Shown piece after piece: positions 1-10,551 of a stretch of 64,000 nt of DNA; the stretch's first letter is position 1, and each line of letters opens with the position of its first letter. A model generated the notes under the pieces. It did no database searches, was not told where the DNA came from, and saw nothing but the letters and a program-made list of their open reading frames with translations. The position numbers were made by a program, and so were the translations under genes. Source of the stretch: Skeletonema tropicum (Eukaryota; Bacillariophyta; Thalassiosirophyceae; Thalassiosirales; Thalassiosiraceae); contig CM074134.1 of NCBI GenBank assembly GCA_037178625.1, positions 992,001 to 1,056,000 on the forward strand, read 5' to 3'.

Positions 1-1442
1 GTACAGACACGGTCTTCTTTGATATTGAAGCATGGGGAGGGTATCGCTGCTGTCAATTCTATATAGGTCGACGTAGCTACTACATGTCTGCTCATGGGAT
101 GCTTACGGATGGTCAATTTGCTGGGAGCCTTGAGGATGAAATTCGGTACCGTGGAGCAATGGATCTGCTCATCTCTGACAGGGCTAAGGCTGAAATTAGT
201 GCAAGGGTCAGGGAACTTCTTCGTGCCTTCCAGATTAAAGACTGGCAGTCCGAACCGCATCATCAAAATCAAAATATTGCAGAGCGGTACGTCCAAGAAC
301 TTAAGAAGTATTGCAATTGGGTCCTGAATACCTCCGGCGCTCCTCCAGAATCCATCTTTTTCATCATCAAGTATGCTATGTTCATCCACAATCGCACGGC
401 GAGGGAAAACTTGGGTTGGAGGACTCCTCATGAAGCCTTGACTGGGCAAACGCCTGACATTAGCATGCTTCTTTGCTTTCGTTTCTGGCAGGTGGTGTAT
501 ATCAAGAACTACAGAGACATGGGAACTGGTTTTCCTTCGGAATCTAACGAGATCCTTTGCCATTTCTTGGGATACTCTGAGACCGTTGGTCACAGTATGA
601 CGTTCATGGTATACAACCCCGAGACCCATTCCATCCTTTATCGGTCGAGCATTCGAGCGGAGAACGAGAATGATATCAAGAAATCACCTATCCCACCTCA
701 TGACAATCCAGATCAGCGAGATACTCATCAGCAATGGCATGATGCCTTCCCAACTATTGAGGAGTTTGTGCCTTCTCCCGAGGATGCAACTGAGCCAGCA
801 ACAGTTCGTCCAGAAGTTCCAACAACTGCCACAAATCGTGATGGAACACCACTTCGTCGTAGTCCAAGAAGGCGAGTCCAGTCCACCGACAAGGAAGCAA
901 CCTCTACTTCTTCCAATACTACTCCACGCAGCCGTAGCCGCAGCCGCAATCGCAAGAAGAGTGATGAAGATGGGGGAGCAACCGCTGGGAAACCCAATCA
1001 GAACCAACCATCAGCTAAGCCATCCAACTTGAACCAGCTGAAATCTGATGAACTTGTGGGGAGGACTGTCCTTTTGAAAACTCGCGACGATGGGCAACGT
1101 TTCAGAGCTGAAATAGTCGGTATTCTTGAGGATTTCGAGGGGCAACGAGATAGCAACCCTGAGCTGATCAAATTCAAATGCCGTGTTGGGGATGCAAAGT
1201 TTGATGAGATTGTTGATTACAACGATATGCTGGGACTCATTGAGGAGCAAGTACAGAATGAGGATGGTACTTGGAGATTTTGCGCATATCAATGGGGAGC
1301 ACAATCCATCCGATGTATTGAGCAAGCACTGGGGATATCAAGTCGTATGGCCACTATTGCGACCACTTTTATTTTGGAAAGGCGACACAATGGATATTAT
1401 CAGAGAAAAGAAAAAGAAAACTGTCGAATTGTAGGGGAGTGA
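1..1442 (+). pseudogene. 3' part of a copia-like pol gene (upstream tandem copy, cut by window edge)
   Basis: This is the 3' part of the same retrotransposon polyprotein found complete downstream. Base 1 corresponds to base 5984, and the two tracts match base for base at an offset of 5983, with one difference noticed (t at 1430, c at 7413). It covers most of the integrase core (second catalytic Asp in LISDRAK, Glu in NIAERYVQELK), the low-complexity Arg/Ser linker, and the residue that normally leads into reverse transcriptase. Near 1270 the sequence jumps out of frame to the last ~45 residues of RNase H (HINGEHNPSDVLSKHWG), so RT and most of RNase H are missing. It cannot be autonomous. Its 5' part lies outside the window. 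Confidence 0.85.
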
Positions 1443-1490
1443 CACAGGAAATGATATTTCGTGTATTTACGGATTCTTACAGTTATGGTA

Positions 1491-1692
1491 TGTTAGGGGT
1501 AACATACGGTCTATGTAGATAGAGATTGCGTTAGGAGCGATTCCATCGTTCTTCTCACAAAAAGGGAAACAAAAATAAACATAAAGACGTCGTTTGTCGA
1601 CAACGTGCTGTCTTCTCCGTAGAAGAACACAACCTGCTATTACTACGCAACTCTCTTGTCCTGTATCATCTACAGTGATTAAGAGATTAACA
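1491..1692 (+). repeat. Long terminal repeat, shared by the two tandem copies
   Basis: It starts TGTTAGGGG and ends GATTAACA, giving TG...CA termini with a 5-bp inverted repeat (TGTTA/TAACA), about 202 bp. The match to the downstream LTR runs through base 1684. An alternative left border is 1440 (TGACACAGG), directly after a purine run AGGGGAG that looks like a polypurine tract. Both boundaries are inferred by eye. No convincing tRNA primer-binding site was recognised downstream of 1692. Confidence 0.55.
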
Positions 1693-1963
1693 GTCTCGTT
1701 TGTTCTGTCTTTCAACCAATTTGGCTGATTTACTGAGCACCGGTACTTCATCGAGTAAGTAAAGAGAGCAACGCTGTTCCTTTCTACTCGTCTGTTATTG
1801 TCGTCGCCAACCCGGACGACCGGGAGTTTGGAAAAAGATCTACCCATCTAGTCAACTATATGAGTAGATAGAGCTTCACGAGTGAGCCATTAAACCGGCC
1901 ACAGACCTGTCGCGGACGTGAATCCACCCTAGAGGAACGATCCTCAACTGTAACTTATCAACT

Positions 1964-4900
1964 ATGAGGGCTCTAATCACTAACGTAGTGTTATTGCTGC
2001 TCTTGTTGACAGTTCAAAACCTAGTTGCAGTCTCATCATCATCATCCCCCGTCCTACCTGTCGTCGAATTAGATACAACGATGTCGTCTTATTCACCGAA
2101 CAAGGAGATCCTACGGAAGAGATTTATTCACCTCAAGAATGAGTGGTTTCAACGCCACACTTACATTCTCAGCGTCTTCTTAAGCGAAGGTATCAAGAGT
2201 TGGTACGATTACGTTGCTTTCATTGAGAATCTGGACGAAATTAATTCTGTTAAGAATCGGAACGACTCATATCAAGATGATGATGATGGGAATTATGGTG
2301 GTGATGCCAGTGCCATCAGCTACTTCTGGAAGAAACGGATGATCCATAGCTTATCGTATGTCAATGAATTGCAAATCGAGCATGGACCACTCAATTCTGG
2401 ATTGGTGGATATTCAAAGTCATGGTTACATTGAATTCTGCAACTATTGCAATGCCAACCCCCCATTCCAATCATTTTCGAACAGCCTTGCACACGAACAC
2501 GCTGTCAAGTTCAGGCTACTTGAACTCGAAGAGCGCAAGGCACACGCAGAGGTTCTTTCCGCGGAGGCTGAAGCAGACATATTGCGAGATAGGGCCTATG
2601 GCGGTAGCAGTGTGATGACAGATCCTGATCGTGAAGGAACAATTTCGAAGGCATCTGGTTCTCGGCATTCGCTCAAAGACAACTCCAGATTCCTTGGTAC
2701 GATCGATGGTGGGGATAACCTTAGTTTGAATGGGGATAACCTTAGTTTGGGCAGCAATTCAGTGGATAATCACCCAACCACTATGGGTAATCTTTCTTCT
2801 GGCTTCACCGGCATTCCATTTGGTCCGCTGAATTTTGGATCTACCAGCGGTTCGCATTCACACCACTCACAACGCTCCTCTGGTTTGCATGGGCAGTCTC
2901 ATCACAGCCCCTCCTCTTCGTCTTCATCACACAAGAAGAAGAAGAAGAAGAAGCCCTATGGTGGCGGTGGTGGTGGTGGTGGTGGTGGTGGTGGTGGCAG
3001 CAGTGGTGGAAGCAGCAGCAGCAGCCGCGGCAGCAACAGTGGAAGCAGTATTCCGTCCCAAATCAGTGCTAGTGGATCCGGCGGGTCTGGGGGAGGTAAC
3101 GGTCGCTATGCTGGAGTCTACAAGAAGTCCGATCCTAGAGTTAGATTGAAGTTTGAGGCCTCCTTGTTCCCTGAGCACAACGATCAGACGCCTTGGGTCG
3201 ACTATGCAATACAAGTTGGGTCTCTTCTCTCCACTTTCAACATGCATCAACTCCTCATTCCCGACTTCACACCCATTGCGAAGCATAAGAAAGCGTTCAA
3301 CCTTGACAACAAAACCTTCTACAACGTTCTCACCAAATCCATCAAAAGCCTCAAGGGAAAGGAATTCCTCTACAGCGAATGCGATACTTACAGTGGACAA
3401 CGAGTGTGGTCCAAAATGGCACGTCACTACACTGGTTCAGGTTCTATCAGCGCTGAGTACGCGAAGGATGAAGCCTACACTCTCATCAGCACTCCCATTG
3501 CCTCCGGTACACCCTCTAATCGCATCCGTCTATCCGCCGCCATCTCTGCGTGGGAAGCTAATCTCGTCAAATACATCATCCGAACGGGAAAACCTCTCAG
3601 TGGCGAGGAAAAGTACGTGTTGTTCCGTCGAGTTTTTGGTGGCCTTAAAGATTTCGAGCAAGTATTCGCTATTGATAATATGGTGAGATTTAGGAACAAC
3701 GAAGACGGGGAGATTGAGAAATATGACCCTGAGCGACTCATTGGCACGTACAAGCAGCATGCAACGGTCGTTGACAATAACAACAAACAAGCTATGGTCT
3801 CCCGTCGTTCGCGGATTGCTATGGAAGTCAGGCAACTCAATGTTCTCCGTTCCTGTTACCGTGATCAGGGGTATGCTGTCAATATCATTGATACAACTGG
3901 TGTGGATGATGACTTGCTTAATGATGACGACTGGTACGATGTTATGATAACTCGGCTTCGAAATAAGAAAGGTTTCTTGCCGGGCAATGCTCATCGCCAT
4001 CTCACTCCTGAGGAGAAAGCTTTGTGGGATGAATTTTCTGATGAATCAAAGGAGCTTATCATGACTGCTCGTTCCTCTGGTGCGCCCCGCGTCAATGCCC
4101 CAGCTCGTCGTCGTAACGGTGGTAATGCTTTTCGGTCTGGTCAAGGTCCTCCAGCTCCTCCTCGTGTACCAAACACTCCGGTAGCGCAGGGAGCAACTGC
4201 AAATATCACCGAACACACTGAAGTCAACGCCACCGTTGCCACAGCCCCTGACTTTTCATCTAGTGCAGGCTATGATGACCTGGCATCCATCCCTGAGAAT
4301 GATCCCGTAGTACAGGCGAATCTTCATGAGTTGTATGAGACTATGTACAATGTGAACACGGTTACTACCATCAATGAGGACGAGATGAATCCGCAGGGTA
4401 CCTACTTCATCAATAAATTGGATGCAGCCAATCGTGAGGTCAATCAAACTAGTGAAGAGCCTCCATTTTCTATGCCGCGATTCTTGTCGCAACCTTCCAG
4501 AAATACCAAGCCTAGTGTTTCATTTGCCAATGGGTACGCTGATGATGTGGGGAATGATGCTAGAGCCAGTAAGCAGTCTGGTGATACTGCTGGTAGCGAT
4601 GCTAAGATGCCATCATCGTCATTGGGAGATGCTACCAACGTCGATACTGCCTCGCAGTCCAATATTACTTCTAAGGTTGATATCAATTATCATGATGTCA
4701 TGTCTGCCAATGGTGAAGTTGTCAGTCTACTTGTACCGTCAGTCCAGGATTCGTCTCCCGTTCCCTACAATATTGCATGTACTGGCTCCAAAGTTCTTGA
4801 TAATTGGCAAAACACTCACGAGACTAGCCCTACTGATGGCGACGGTGTTTCCGAGATGTCTGCAGATGGGGAGGCTATTATGTTCATTCCACTGAGGTTT

Positions 4901-5095
4901 CTCATGATGAAGATAGTTCTGAGGCCCTCTCTGATGACACGTCCACTGATGATGACTTCCGTGAGCCAGATGCAGGTGATGACAATGCCACTTACCGTGT
5001 GTCAAGGAGTAAGCATCGCACTAGGAAGGGTGATCTTGCGGACAGAGGCGCTAATGGAGGTGTCCAAGGTGATAGTCTTCGCGTTATCAACGTGA
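1964..5095 (+). CDS. Gag-like polyprotein of the copia element
   Basis: A 1043-aa ORF. It begins with a hydrophobic stretch (MRALITNVVLLLLLL) resembling a signal peptide, which is unusual for Gag. A His/Ser/Lys-rich tract follows, then a run of about 13 Gly (near residue 330) encoded by a GGT repeat. Residues ~390-700 form the capsid-like part, closing with LTPEEKALWDEFSDESKELIM, which resembles the end of Gag in diatom copia elements. No CCHC zinc knuckle was seen. The last ~70 residues (Met-rich) are probably out of frame, because the adjacent frame there reads an acidic linker leading into the protease. Gag to Pol therefore needs a -1 shift between 4804 and 5095, or this copy carries a frameshift mutation. 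Confidence 0.7.
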   Translation: MRALITNVVLLLLLLTVQNLVAVSSSSSPVLPVVELDTTMSSYSPNKEILRKRFIHLKNEWFQRHTYILSVFLSEGIKSWYDYVAFIENLDEINSVKNRNDSYQDDDDGNYGGDASAISYFWKKRMIHSLSYVNELQIEHGPLNSGLVDIQSHGYIEFCNYCNANPPFQSFSNSLAHEHAVKFRLLELEERKAHAEVLSAEAEADILRDRAYGGSSVMTDPDREGTISKASGSRHSLKDNSRFLGTIDGGDNLSLNGDNLSLGSNSVDNHPTTMGNLSSGFTGIPFGPLNFGSTSGSHSHHSQRSSGLHGQSHHSPSSSSSSHKKKKKKKPYGGGGGGGGGGGGGSSGGSSSSSRGSNSGSSIPSQISASGSGGSGGGNGRYAGVYKKSDPRVRLKFEASLFPEHNDQTPWVDYAIQVGSLLSTFNMHQLLIPDFTPIAKHKKAFNLDNKTFYNVLTKSIKSLKGKEFLYSECDTYSGQRVWSKMARHYTGSGSISAEYAKDEAYTLISTPIASGTPSNRIRLSAAISAWEANLVKYIIRTGKPLSGEEKYVLFRRVFGGLKDFEQVFAIDNMVRFRNNEDGEIEKYDPERLIGTYKQHATVVDNNNKQAMVSRRSRIAMEVRQLNVLRSCYRDQGYAVNIIDTTGVDDDLLNDDDWYDVMITRLRNKKGFLPGNAHRHLTPEEKALWDEFSDESKELIMTARSSGAPRVNAPARRRNGGNAFRSGQGPPAPPRVPNTPVAQGATANITEHTEVNATVATAPDFSSSAGYDDLASIPENDPVVQANLHELYETMYNVNTVTTINEDEMNPQGTYFINKLDAANREVNQTSEEPPFSMPRFLSQPSRNTKPSVSFANGYADDVGNDARASKQSGDTAGSDAKMPSSSLGDATNVDTASQSNITSKVDINYHDVMSANGEVVSLLVPSVQDSSPVPYNIACTGSKVLDNWQNTHETSPTDGDGVSEMSADGEAIMFIPLRFLMMKIVLRPSLMTRPLMMTSVSQMQVMTMPLTVCQGVSIALGRVILRTEALMEVSKVIVFALST

Positions 5096-7425
5096 TTCCC
5101 AATCTCCACGTTGATCTTTCCGGCCTCGACAACCATACCTTGGCTAAGACGCCGATTGGCACTTGCGGTGGTGTTGTTTTGACTCAGCGAGGTCCTGTTA
5201 TTGCGGTCTTTCATCGGTACGCTCTATTGGGGAGAGGACGCAGTATTCACTCGAGCATCCAACTTGAAGCTTATGGGAATACAGTCGATGATAGATCTAT
5301 TGCTTTTGGTGGTGGACAGTGCATTGAGACTGAGGACGGTTACCGCATTCCTTTGGATATTCAAGATGGCCTTGCCTATCTCAACATCCGTCCATTCACC
5401 AACGATGAACTCGAGCATTTGCCACAAGTTGTCATGACTGCTGACACGGCTTGGAGACCTACAGTTCACGACTCTGTCATCTCTGACGATCCTACTTGGT
5501 ATGAGCGTCAACCTAACGAGCCTCTTCCCAACGCTGAGAACTTCAATGCTGTTGGCGAGTTTCTTCACCGCGATGCGAATGTCACCGCATCCTCCCATCA
5601 CTCCGATCCAGAACCTCCATTCCCCTTCTATGAAGCTCCATCTGCCTCTGATCTCATCTCCGTCGAGGAAGATATTATTCCCTCAGTCAACGTCAACGAA
5701 CATTTTGGATTTCCATCTATGATTCCTGGACTCCTACGTGATGTCGAGAAATATGGGGAGCTTCTTACTGGGCAGGTGGTTGGTGTACATGAGACTCGTG
5801 CGCACGCTCGTGATTATGATGCTCTTCGTCCATTCTTCCTCAATGCACCCCGTGAGGTTGTTGTGCACACAATGCGGTCTACTACCCAGTGGTATAATTC
5901 CATCCCGCAAGCTAGTCGTCTTTATGACATGCGCAAGGCTCATTTTCCTGCTTGCAACATCTTTCGCCGCCACGAGGCTGTCGGTACAGACACGGTCTTC
6001 TTTGATATTGAAGCATGGGGAGGGTATCGCTGCTGTCAATTCTATATAGGTCGACGTAGCTACTACATGTCTGCTCATGGGATGCTTACGGATGGTCAAT
6101 TTGCTGGGAGCCTTGAGGATGAAATTCGGTACCGTGGAGCAATGGATCTGCTCATCTCTGACAGGGCTAAGGCTGAAATTAGTGCAAGGGTCAGGGAACT
6201 TCTTCGTGCCTTCCAGATTAAAGACTGGCAGTCCGAACCGCATCATCAAAATCAAAATATTGCAGAGCGGTACGTCCAAGAACTTAAGAAGTATTGCAAT
6301 TGGGTCCTGAATACCTCCGGCGCTCCTCCAGAATCCATCTTTTTCATCATCAAGTATGCTATGTTCATCCACAATCGCACGGCGAGGGAAAACTTGGGTT
6401 GGAGGACTCCTCATGAAGCCTTGACTGGGCAAACGCCTGACATTAGCATGCTTCTTTGCTTTCGTTTCTGGCAGGTGGTGTATATCAAGAACTACAGAGA
6501 CATGGGAACTGGTTTTCCTTCGGAATCTAACGAGATCCTTTGCCATTTCTTGGGATACTCTGAGACCGTTGGTCACAGTATGACGTTCATGGTATACAAC
6601 CCCGAGACCCATTCCATCCTTTATCGGTCGAGCATTCGAGCGGAGAACGAGAATGATATCAAGAAATCACCTATCCCACCTCATGACAATCCAGATCAGC
6701 GAGATACTCATCAGCAATGGCATGATGCCTTCCCAACTATTGAGGAGTTTGTGCCTTCTCCCGAGGATGCAACTGAGCCAGCAACAGTTCGTCCAGAAGT
6801 TCCAACAACTGCCACAAATCGTGATGGAACACCACTTCGTCGTAGTCCAAGAAGGCGAGTCCAGTCCACCGACAAGGAAGCAACCTCTACTTCTTCCAAT
6901 ACTACTCCACGCAGCCGTAGCCGCAGCCGCAATCGCAAGAAGAGTGATGAAGATGGGGGAGCAACCGCTGGGAAACCCAATCAGAACCAACCATCAGCTA
7001 AGCCATCCAACTTGAACCAGCTGAAATCTGATGAACTTGTGGGGAGGACTGTCCTTTTGAAAACTCGCGACGATGGGCAACGTTTCAGAGCTGAAATAGT
7101 CGGTATTCTTGAGGATTTCGAGGGGCAACGAGATAGCAACCCTGAGCTGATCAAATTCAAATGCCGTGTTGGGGATGCAAAGTTTGATGAGATTGTTGAT
7201 TACAACGATATGCTGGGACTCATTGAGGAGCAAGTACAGAATGAGGATGGTACTTGGAGATTTTGCGCATATCAATGGGGAGCACAATCCATCCGATGTA
7301 TTGAGCAAGCACTGGGGATATCAAGTCGTATGGCCACTATTGCGACCACTTTTATTTTGGAAAGGCGACACAATGGATATTATCAGAGAAAAGAAAAAGA
7401 AAACTGTCGAATCGTAGGGGAGTGA
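4804..7425 (+). pseudogene. Protease-integrase part of copia Pol, RT deleted
   Basis: The frame is open from 4804 (after a TAA at 4801) with no ATG before the protease, consistent with expression by frameshift from Gag. The aspartic protease motif is DLADRGANGG (about 5035). It is followed by the YALLGRGRSIHSS...VDDRS segment typical of diatom copia. Integrase catalytic residues lie at D (6004), D (6160) and E (6265), spaced 52 and 35 residues. After the Arg/Ser-rich linker and a conserved segment (VGDAKFDEIVDYNDML), where RT should start, the frame changes near 7253. Bases 7250-7417 in the next frame encode the RNase H C-terminus. No YVDD box exists. The element cannot make its own reverse transcriptase. 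Confidence 0.8.
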
Positions 7426-7473
7426 CACAGGAAATGATATTTCGTGTATTTACGGATTCTTACAGTTATGGTA

Positions 7474-7667
7474 TGTTAGGGGTAACATACGGTCTATGTA
7501 GATAGAGATTGCGTTAGGAGCGATTCCATCGTTCTTCTCACAAAAAGGGAAACAAAAATAAACATAAAGACGTCGTTTGTCGACAACGTGCTGTCTTCTC
7601 CGTAGAAGAACACAACCTGCTATTACTACGCAACTCTCTTGTCCTGTATCATCTACAGTGATTAAGA
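7474..7667 (+). repeat. 3' LTR, apparently missing its last 8 bp
   Basis: It matches 1491-1684, then diverges at 7668 into unrelated sequence. The upstream LTR continues with GATTAACA, so the right end here looks truncated by about 8 bp, or the true LTR ends at 7667. The clipped terminus suggests rearrangement at the right flank after insertion. Confidence 0.6.
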
Positions 7668-7715
7668 CCGCCTACTAGGGAACAAATAAGCAATGGCAAT
7701 GCCCATCTCTCCGCA

Positions 7716-8324
7716 ATGCAGACCCAAGCGAGTAAAATCTACTGGCACCAACAACGGCATGGCGAGCTTGGGTTGCATAAACGTGAAATTATGGGCACAA
7801 AGTATCACGAACTTTATGCTACATTGGTACCCAATTCGCATCACAGAGCAATAAAAGAGGGACAGTTAACAATGGGTGAGATCGAAGAGCTCGTAAATAG
7901 GGGAGGGGAGTTCGAGCTTCACTTTGAAGGTACATCATCAATGTCTGATGACTCAAGTAATGATGCCACCATGAAAATCAAATGGAGAGATATGGTCGAA
8001 TATCCCGGTGACATCATGATCTTTGGACCACAGTCAGCAAAAATACGATCTTTCGATCGACTATTTAGAAACAAACAGTATTTTGAACGTGTTTGGGCCC
8101 AGAATGAGCAACTCCTTCGCAACTTCCCCTTCTCTCGCTTTATGGAATCGAGTATGAATCGTTGCGTACGCATCCACCCTGAGGCAACAGGTAAGCGCAT
8201 GGTAGCTCAAGACGAATATCTTGAGCTGAAGAATGCAAACCTTGCTGGGCTACCAATGATCCACAAACTTGAAAGCTTCATTCGACAGGGCCAAAACGTT
8301 GGATTGATCGAAAGAGCTTCTTGA
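7716..8324 (+). CDS. Hypothetical protein, probably a gene fragment
   Basis: A 202-aa ORF that starts 49 bp after the LTR end and overlaps the antisense helicase fragment by 47 bp. No family was recognised. The composition is globular (RRW and FDRL clusters, an acidic SSMSDDSSND stretch near residue 77) with no signal peptide or membrane segment. Its position between a clipped LTR and a truncated helicase suggests accessory debris, possibly the 3' part of a larger gene. It could be part of the same mobile unit as the helicase, but nothing in the sequence proves this. Confidence 0.35.
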   Translation: MQTQASKIYWHQQRHGELGLHKREIMGTKYHELYATLVPNSHHRAIKEGQLTMGEIEELVNRGGEFELHFEGTSSMSDDSSNDATMKIKWRDMVEYPGDIMIFGPQSAKIRSFDRLFRNKQYFERVWAQNEQLLRNFPFSRFMESSMNRCVRIHPEATGKRMVAQDEYLELKNANLAGLPMIHKLESFIRQGQNVGLIERAS

Positions 8325-9060
8325 AGAACAATTCACGAAGCATGAGAATTTCAACACGAAAGCTAGAGTGCTGGACGTGTAGATGGGCCTCATCAACTGC
8401 AACGACTCGGAGAATTTTGCGTTTATGTGCAGATAATAATTCGTCTAGTAGTGGTTTGTTTGCTTTAGTACACAAAAACTGTGGCGATGCAAATAGAAAG
8501 ATAGTTGATGTGGTTGTGTCATCTAATTCTTTGATGCGGGTGACAATTTTTTGTAGTGCAGTACCTCCATCATCCGTTGGAAGCTCGTCGCAATGATGTG
8601 TCTCGACAGATCCGAAGCATTGTTTCGCTTCTTCCATTTTCTTCATCTGGTCCGCCGACAAGGATAATAAAGGGACAAAAATGACAGTAATGCCATTCAT
8701 CATCACACCCAATGTTCTGGTGACATGGCTCTTCCCACTGCCCGTCCGTGTAACAAGGAGCAATTTTGAGTCATTGAATTGAGGATCGGCACATCTCTGA
8801 AGTGCAACCATCTGTTCCGCCCTCAATTTCTCAACACCAAATACATTCAATGACAAGCCGTGCATCATCTGGGGGAGCATTTGTATGCTTTCTCTCCTCC
8901 GATGCTCATTTTCTATCATTCGTTCGGCCGTAATTGCCTCTGTTTTGGACCCATCGCGGTCATCCCCTGCCCCATGACCCCGAGAGGGTCCAGGGGATAC
9001 ATTCCCATCAATACTTTTCTGAATGTTTCTGTAGATGCGAGACCTGTAGTGTGAGTGCAT
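8278..9060 (-). pseudogene. Truncated RecQ/DEAD-like helicase, N-terminal lobe only
   Basis: The reading frame shows Walker A (LVTRTGSGKS), then PLLSLSADQM and the Walker B box VDEAHLHVQH with a following FR..I...LRELFF segment. This matches the first RecA lobe of RecQ-like superfamily 2 helicases. It then stops (RFGPVE) about where motif III should follow, so the second lobe is missing. The likely start is the Met at 9060; the frame is open further upstream to 9402, but that part is antisense to the next gene. A helicase fragment with no C-terminal half is unlikely to be functional. Related fragments are common in diatom mobile DNA (general knowledge). Confidence 0.7.
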
Positions 9061-9217
9061 GAACCGTGGCGCCAAAAACGGCCGGCTCGCCGAAGACAAC
9101 ACCACGAACACGACAACCAACAACAACCGAGTGAAAGGAACAACGCTATACCCTGCTGCTGTAGCTCTATCTCGTGGGATTGTACTCCTCCACTGGCCAA
9201 ACAGCCCTTCTTTCACC

Positions 9218-10414
9218 ATGCCCTCTGGAGGTTCGTCCGTGGCGACGGACGCGACCAAGAAAAAGAAGAAGAAGAAGAATGTTATCAAGAGTATTGCAAA
9301 AGGACTGTCTTTCAAAAAGAAGAAAAAGCATGTCGACGATGACACTGTAGTTGGTGTGGCTGTTGAGACCAACGTGGCCTCAAGAAAAACTACAAAGACC
9401 ACCGCCGTTGCCGCCGCCTATCCGCCAATGAAACCGATCCAAGTAGTTCTTCTGCTTTTGGATCCCAACTCTCGTAGATTTGAACTCCTTCAACTAGAAT
9501 TTGACTCCAACAAAGCTCTTGTGTCCGATGTAGTTCGTCAAGTGCAATCATCTGCCACGGAAGATACTCTGCGGAATTTATCTTATGGGGGCGTATGTGA
9601 TCAAGATGGAGTTGAGATGATTCAAAGTTTGAAACTGTCCAATTTTTGCGAGGGGAATGAAATTGTCATGGCCATTCCGAAGGGGATGTCTGGTTCTGAT
9701 ACGTTGAAGTTAGCACAGCCCATTTTAAGTGACCGAAAGGTGGCTGATATGGTGAGTTATTTTGGTTTTAAAGCTATTGACATTTTCATGCCTTTCTTAC
9801 ATAATTGCCTCGTTTAGTTACGTCCGTGCGGGGTGAAGATCAAACGATTTACCAAACCAGAAAAGAAAATGGAAAAGATTGCAGAGGAGGAGAGTAAAGA
9901 AACGATGAAGGTGACACCACCTACCTCAAAACAAAGAGATGTACCAAAGATCAAATCTGCGTCAAAGACACCACCTATATTTGGAATTGGCATCATCGTA
10001 CTACTATTCTTCACCGTCCTACGTCATATTCGTGTTACGAAAAAGATACAATCTGGCGACGTGCTTCTTCCAGGTCAGTGGAGGAGTCAATGTGGCATTT
10101 GGGACATGCTACCTGAGTTAGGAAAATTCTGCAACACTGAATCCTCATCCACGTTGGAAATGGGGAGGGATGGTACTCTAAGGTACTTCAAAAATGATGC
10201 GGATGGCAATAAACATGAAAGTTGGATTCTATCTGGCACTGGAAATGCTGCTAAATGTTCACAATCATCGGATCAGTCGCAATGTATGAACAGTGATGAT
10301 GAAAGCAGTTCTTCAGCAACTTTTGTGAGTGATGGTAAATCTTGGTATGTTGACTTGGATGGAAAGCGTACGACATTGGGAAAAGATGTGGTGCAGGATT
10401 TCATGACGGTGTAG
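9218..10414 (+). CDS. Single-pass membrane protein of unknown function, two exons
   Basis: Exons 9218-9751 and 9818-10414 are joined across a 66-bp GTGAGT...TTTAG intron in phase 0 (VADM to LRPCGV). The product is about 376 aa. The N-terminus is Lys-rich (KKKKKKKNVIKSIAKG). Residues ~75-165 (PIQVVLLLLDPNSRRFELLQLEF... NEIVMAIPKG) look like a ubiquitin-like or similar small beta fold. A Lys/Glu-rich linker, one membrane helix (IFGIGIIVLLFFTVL) and a C-terminal domain with GQWRSQCGIWDMLPELGKFC follow. The ATG at 9218 sits in a good context; an in-frame ATG at 9059 is possible but overlaps the divergent helicase fragment. The architecture is not one I can name; it is probably stramenopile-specific. 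Confidence 0.75.
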
Positions 10415-10551
10415 TTCACCAGACTGTTACGAGAGAAGCATTCGACCAACAGCAACATGTTTGGTTTTATTTTTATGAATTTATGGAATTAAGAACAACT
10501 AGTATTGTTGATCGAGAGAGTAAATGTGAATATATTGTCTTGGTTTTGCTC

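Larger units (their letters stand above)
1491..7667 (+). mobile_element. Ty1/copia-type LTR retrotransposon lacking reverse transcriptase
   Basis: The element is flanked by near-identical LTR sequence (1491-1692 and 7474-7667) and holds a Gag-like ORF and a protease-integrase ORF in an overlapping frame. The order PR then IN is that of Ty1/copia, and the DRGANGG protease motif is the form seen in diatom CoDi elements. The RT domain is absent: integrase and linker are joined near 7253 directly to the RNase H C-terminus. The upstream copy carries the same lesion, so the deletion predates duplication and the element is a non-autonomous derivative dependent on RT supplied in trans. The two copies share one LTR (LTR-internal-LTR-internal-LTR), as expected from LTR-LTR recombination or an assembly join. 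Confidence 0.85.

Noticed and set aside
2835..3149. ORFs of 104 and 166 aa around 2835-3427 with Val/Ala/Thr runs
   Set aside because: Shadow frames of the GGT/AGC repeats in the Gag ORF.
5734..6612. 292-aa minus-strand ORF
   Set aside because: Antisense to the integrase-coding region; no recognisable features.
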